Program-made: the position numbers and the translations under genes
Shown here: positions 63,188-64,000 of the stretch, piece by piece
Layout of the letters: each line of letters opens with the position of its first letter
Numbering within the stretch: the stretch's first letter is position 1
Source of the DNA: Cribrihabitans_A neustonicus
GTDB lineage: Bacteria; Pseudomonadota; Alphaproteobacteria; Rhodobacterales; Rhodobacteraceae
NCBI RefSeq assembly: GCF_048820895.1
Contig: NZ_JBMERQ010000014.1
Coordinates: forward strand, 4,291-68,290
Reading direction: 5' to 3'
Length of the DNA: 64,000 nt
Notes under the pieces: generated by a model
Database searches by the model: none
Seen by the model: the letters and a program-made list of their open reading frames with translations, nothing else
Told to the model about the DNA's origin: nothing

Positions 63188-63700
63188 TCAGGCCAGGACC
63201 CCGTGCAGCACCAGAAGTCCGGGCAGCCAGCCGGTGGAAACCCCGCAGAGCAGCGTTGCGGTGGCGGTCATGCGCCGGCTGCCGGTCTTCAGGGCGAGAT
63301 CAAGGAAATAGAGAAACCACAATCCAGCCCATGCCGCCCAGCAGAAGACCAGCCAGAAATCAAGCGGCGCTTCGGCCCCTGCCAGTGCGCGCCAGGCCAT
63401 GGGCGCTGCCGACAGCGCGACCAGACCGCAGAACCAGCCCAGACCCTCACCCCCGGCTCCGGTGAGCCGGTTATACGCCACCCACAGGTAGGTGGTGCCG
63501 AACAGCAGGGTCATGGCGCTGCCCAGCAGGTCGGCCGCAGCAGTGGCGGCCACGGCATCGCGCAGTGCGATGGCAAAGAACACCAGCGCCGCGACCGCGT
63601 TGATCAGAATGATCTCCCGGTCCTGCACCCGGCCTAGCAGCCAAATGCCATTCAGGCACAATACGACCCCCACCACCAGGAGGCTCAACCCTAGAAACAT
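63188..63700 (-). CDS. AmiS/UreI-family urea/short amide channel
   Basis: 170 residues with six or seven TM segments, the normal size of the AmiS/UreI family. The start MFLGLSLLVVGVVLCLNGIWLLGR is characteristic, as are FFAIALRDAV and TYLWVAYNRLTG. The ATG at 63700 has AAGGAT eight bases upstream and coincides with the start of homology. Next to ureidoglycolate lyase, which liberates urea, it probably moves urea across the cytoplasmic membrane. No urease gene is in this window. Confidence 0.88.
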   Translation of the reverse strand: MFLGLSLLVVGVVLCLNGIWLLGRVQDREIILINAVAALVFFAIALRDAVAATAAADLLGSAMTLLFGTTYLWVAYNRLTGAGGEGLGWFCGLVALSAAPMAWRALAGAEAPLDFWLVFCWAAWAGLWFLYFLDLALKTGSRRMTATATLLCGVSTGWLPGLLVLHGVLA

Positions 63701-63813
63701 CGCAGATATCCTTGTTGCGAAATGGAGAAGAAGAAGGGAGAGGCGGGCCATAGCCCCCTCTCCCGTCCAGACCGCTTGTTGCGGCAAACGCGGCCCGCCC
63801 GGGCCGGCTTCGG

Positions 63814-64000
63814 TCAGCCGTAGCTTGACACCGCGGAGCCCGCCAGAGCAGCGGTGTTCAACAAACCCCGCACAGTGACCGAAGGCGTCACGATATGCAC
63901 CCGGTTGCCCATGCCCATCAGCACCGGTCCGACCTCCAGCCCGCCGCCGATGGATTTCAGCAGATGGCGCGCGGTGCCCGCTGCCTCGGCATTGGCATAA
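63814..64000 (-). CDS. malic enzyme / phosphate acetyltransferase-like protein (partial, C-terminal 61 residues)
   Basis: Only the C-terminal end is visible, the rest lies beyond the right edge. The sequence LLKSIGGGLEVGPVLMGMGNRVHIVTPSVTVRGLLNTAALAG resembles the end of the phosphate acetyl/butyryltransferase-type domain found in MaeB-type malic enzymes and in Pta. The complete gene could be a NADP-dependent malic enzyme (maeB). The fragment alone does not decide between them. Confidence 0.62.
   Translation of the reverse strand, partial: YANAEAAGTARHLLKSIGGGLEVGPVLMGMGNRVHIVTPSVTVRGLLNTAALAGSAVSSYG

Overview
The window looks like part of a large extrachromosomal replicon (plasmid or chromid) of a marine Rhodobacterales bacterium (Roseobacter group, in the range of Phaeobacter, Leisingera or Ruegeria). 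This rests on high G+C, dense operons with ATGA and GTGA start/stop overlaps, protein types typical of that group, and a complete replication and partition module (parA, parB and a DnaA-like replication initiator) at 17.8-21.5 kb. No rRNA, tRNA, CRISPR array or intact insertion sequence was seen.

Layout. 0-3.5 kb: beta-hydroxyaspartate cycle genes bhcC (cut by the window edge), bhcB and bhcA, with the divergent IclR-type regulator bhcR. 3.5-7.0 kb: ureidoglycine aminohydrolase allE and the molybdate transporter modABC. 7.2-16.5 kb: a chemotaxis locus, with cheD, cheB and a chemoreceptor on the minus strand and STAS-cheY-cheA-cheW-cheR-cheY plus a small CheT/CheZ-like gene on the plus strand. 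16.5-17.8 kb: about 1.3 kb with no credible gene. 17.8-21.5 kb: replication module with five copies of a GTCCCCGCGGGGAC palindrome. 21.6-24.4 kb: nucleotide-sugar dehydrogenase, a GFA-family protein and an RpiR regulator. 24.7-32.2 kb: a very unusual 1355-residue protein (two rhodanese domains, a YidC/Oxa1-like membrane domain and a PEP-synthase/PPDK-like enzyme), divergent from a PhnD-like binding protein and a hybrid histidine kinase. 32.5-35.7 kb: the zinc system znuB-znuC-zur / znuA with two facing Zur-like boxes. 35.7-40.4 kb: pipecolate/aminoadipate-semialdehyde catabolism genes and two tandem LysR regulators. 40.4-42.9 kb: a fused adenylation, carrier and membrane acyltransferase protein. 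43.2-47.1 kb: DUF305 protein, copper ATPase copA and cueR with a classic CueR promoter. 47.1-63.7 kb: a purine degradation region (xdhABC, permease, guaD, puuD, hiuH, puuE fused to OHCU decarboxylase, allA, a second permease, a urea channel) with two related LysR regulators. 63.8-64.0 kb: the 3' end of a malic enzyme/phosphate acetyltransferase-like gene.

How it fits together. Guanine, xanthine and urate are converted to allantoate and then to ureidoglycolate and glyoxylate. The molybdate importer serves the Mo-dependent xanthine dehydrogenase. Urea can cross the membrane through the AmiS/UreI-type channel. The glyoxylate can enter the beta-hydroxyaspartate cycle encoded at the other end of the window and become oxaloacetate. 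A shared TTTCA-N9-TGAAA palindrome before xdhA and puuE, and a one-mismatch version before puuD, suggests joint control by the local LysR proteins. The most unusual items are the rhodanese-YidC-PPDK fusion with its neighbours, the adenylation-carrier-acyltransferase fusion, the CheT-like protein, and the partition-site palindromes embedded in parA and parB.
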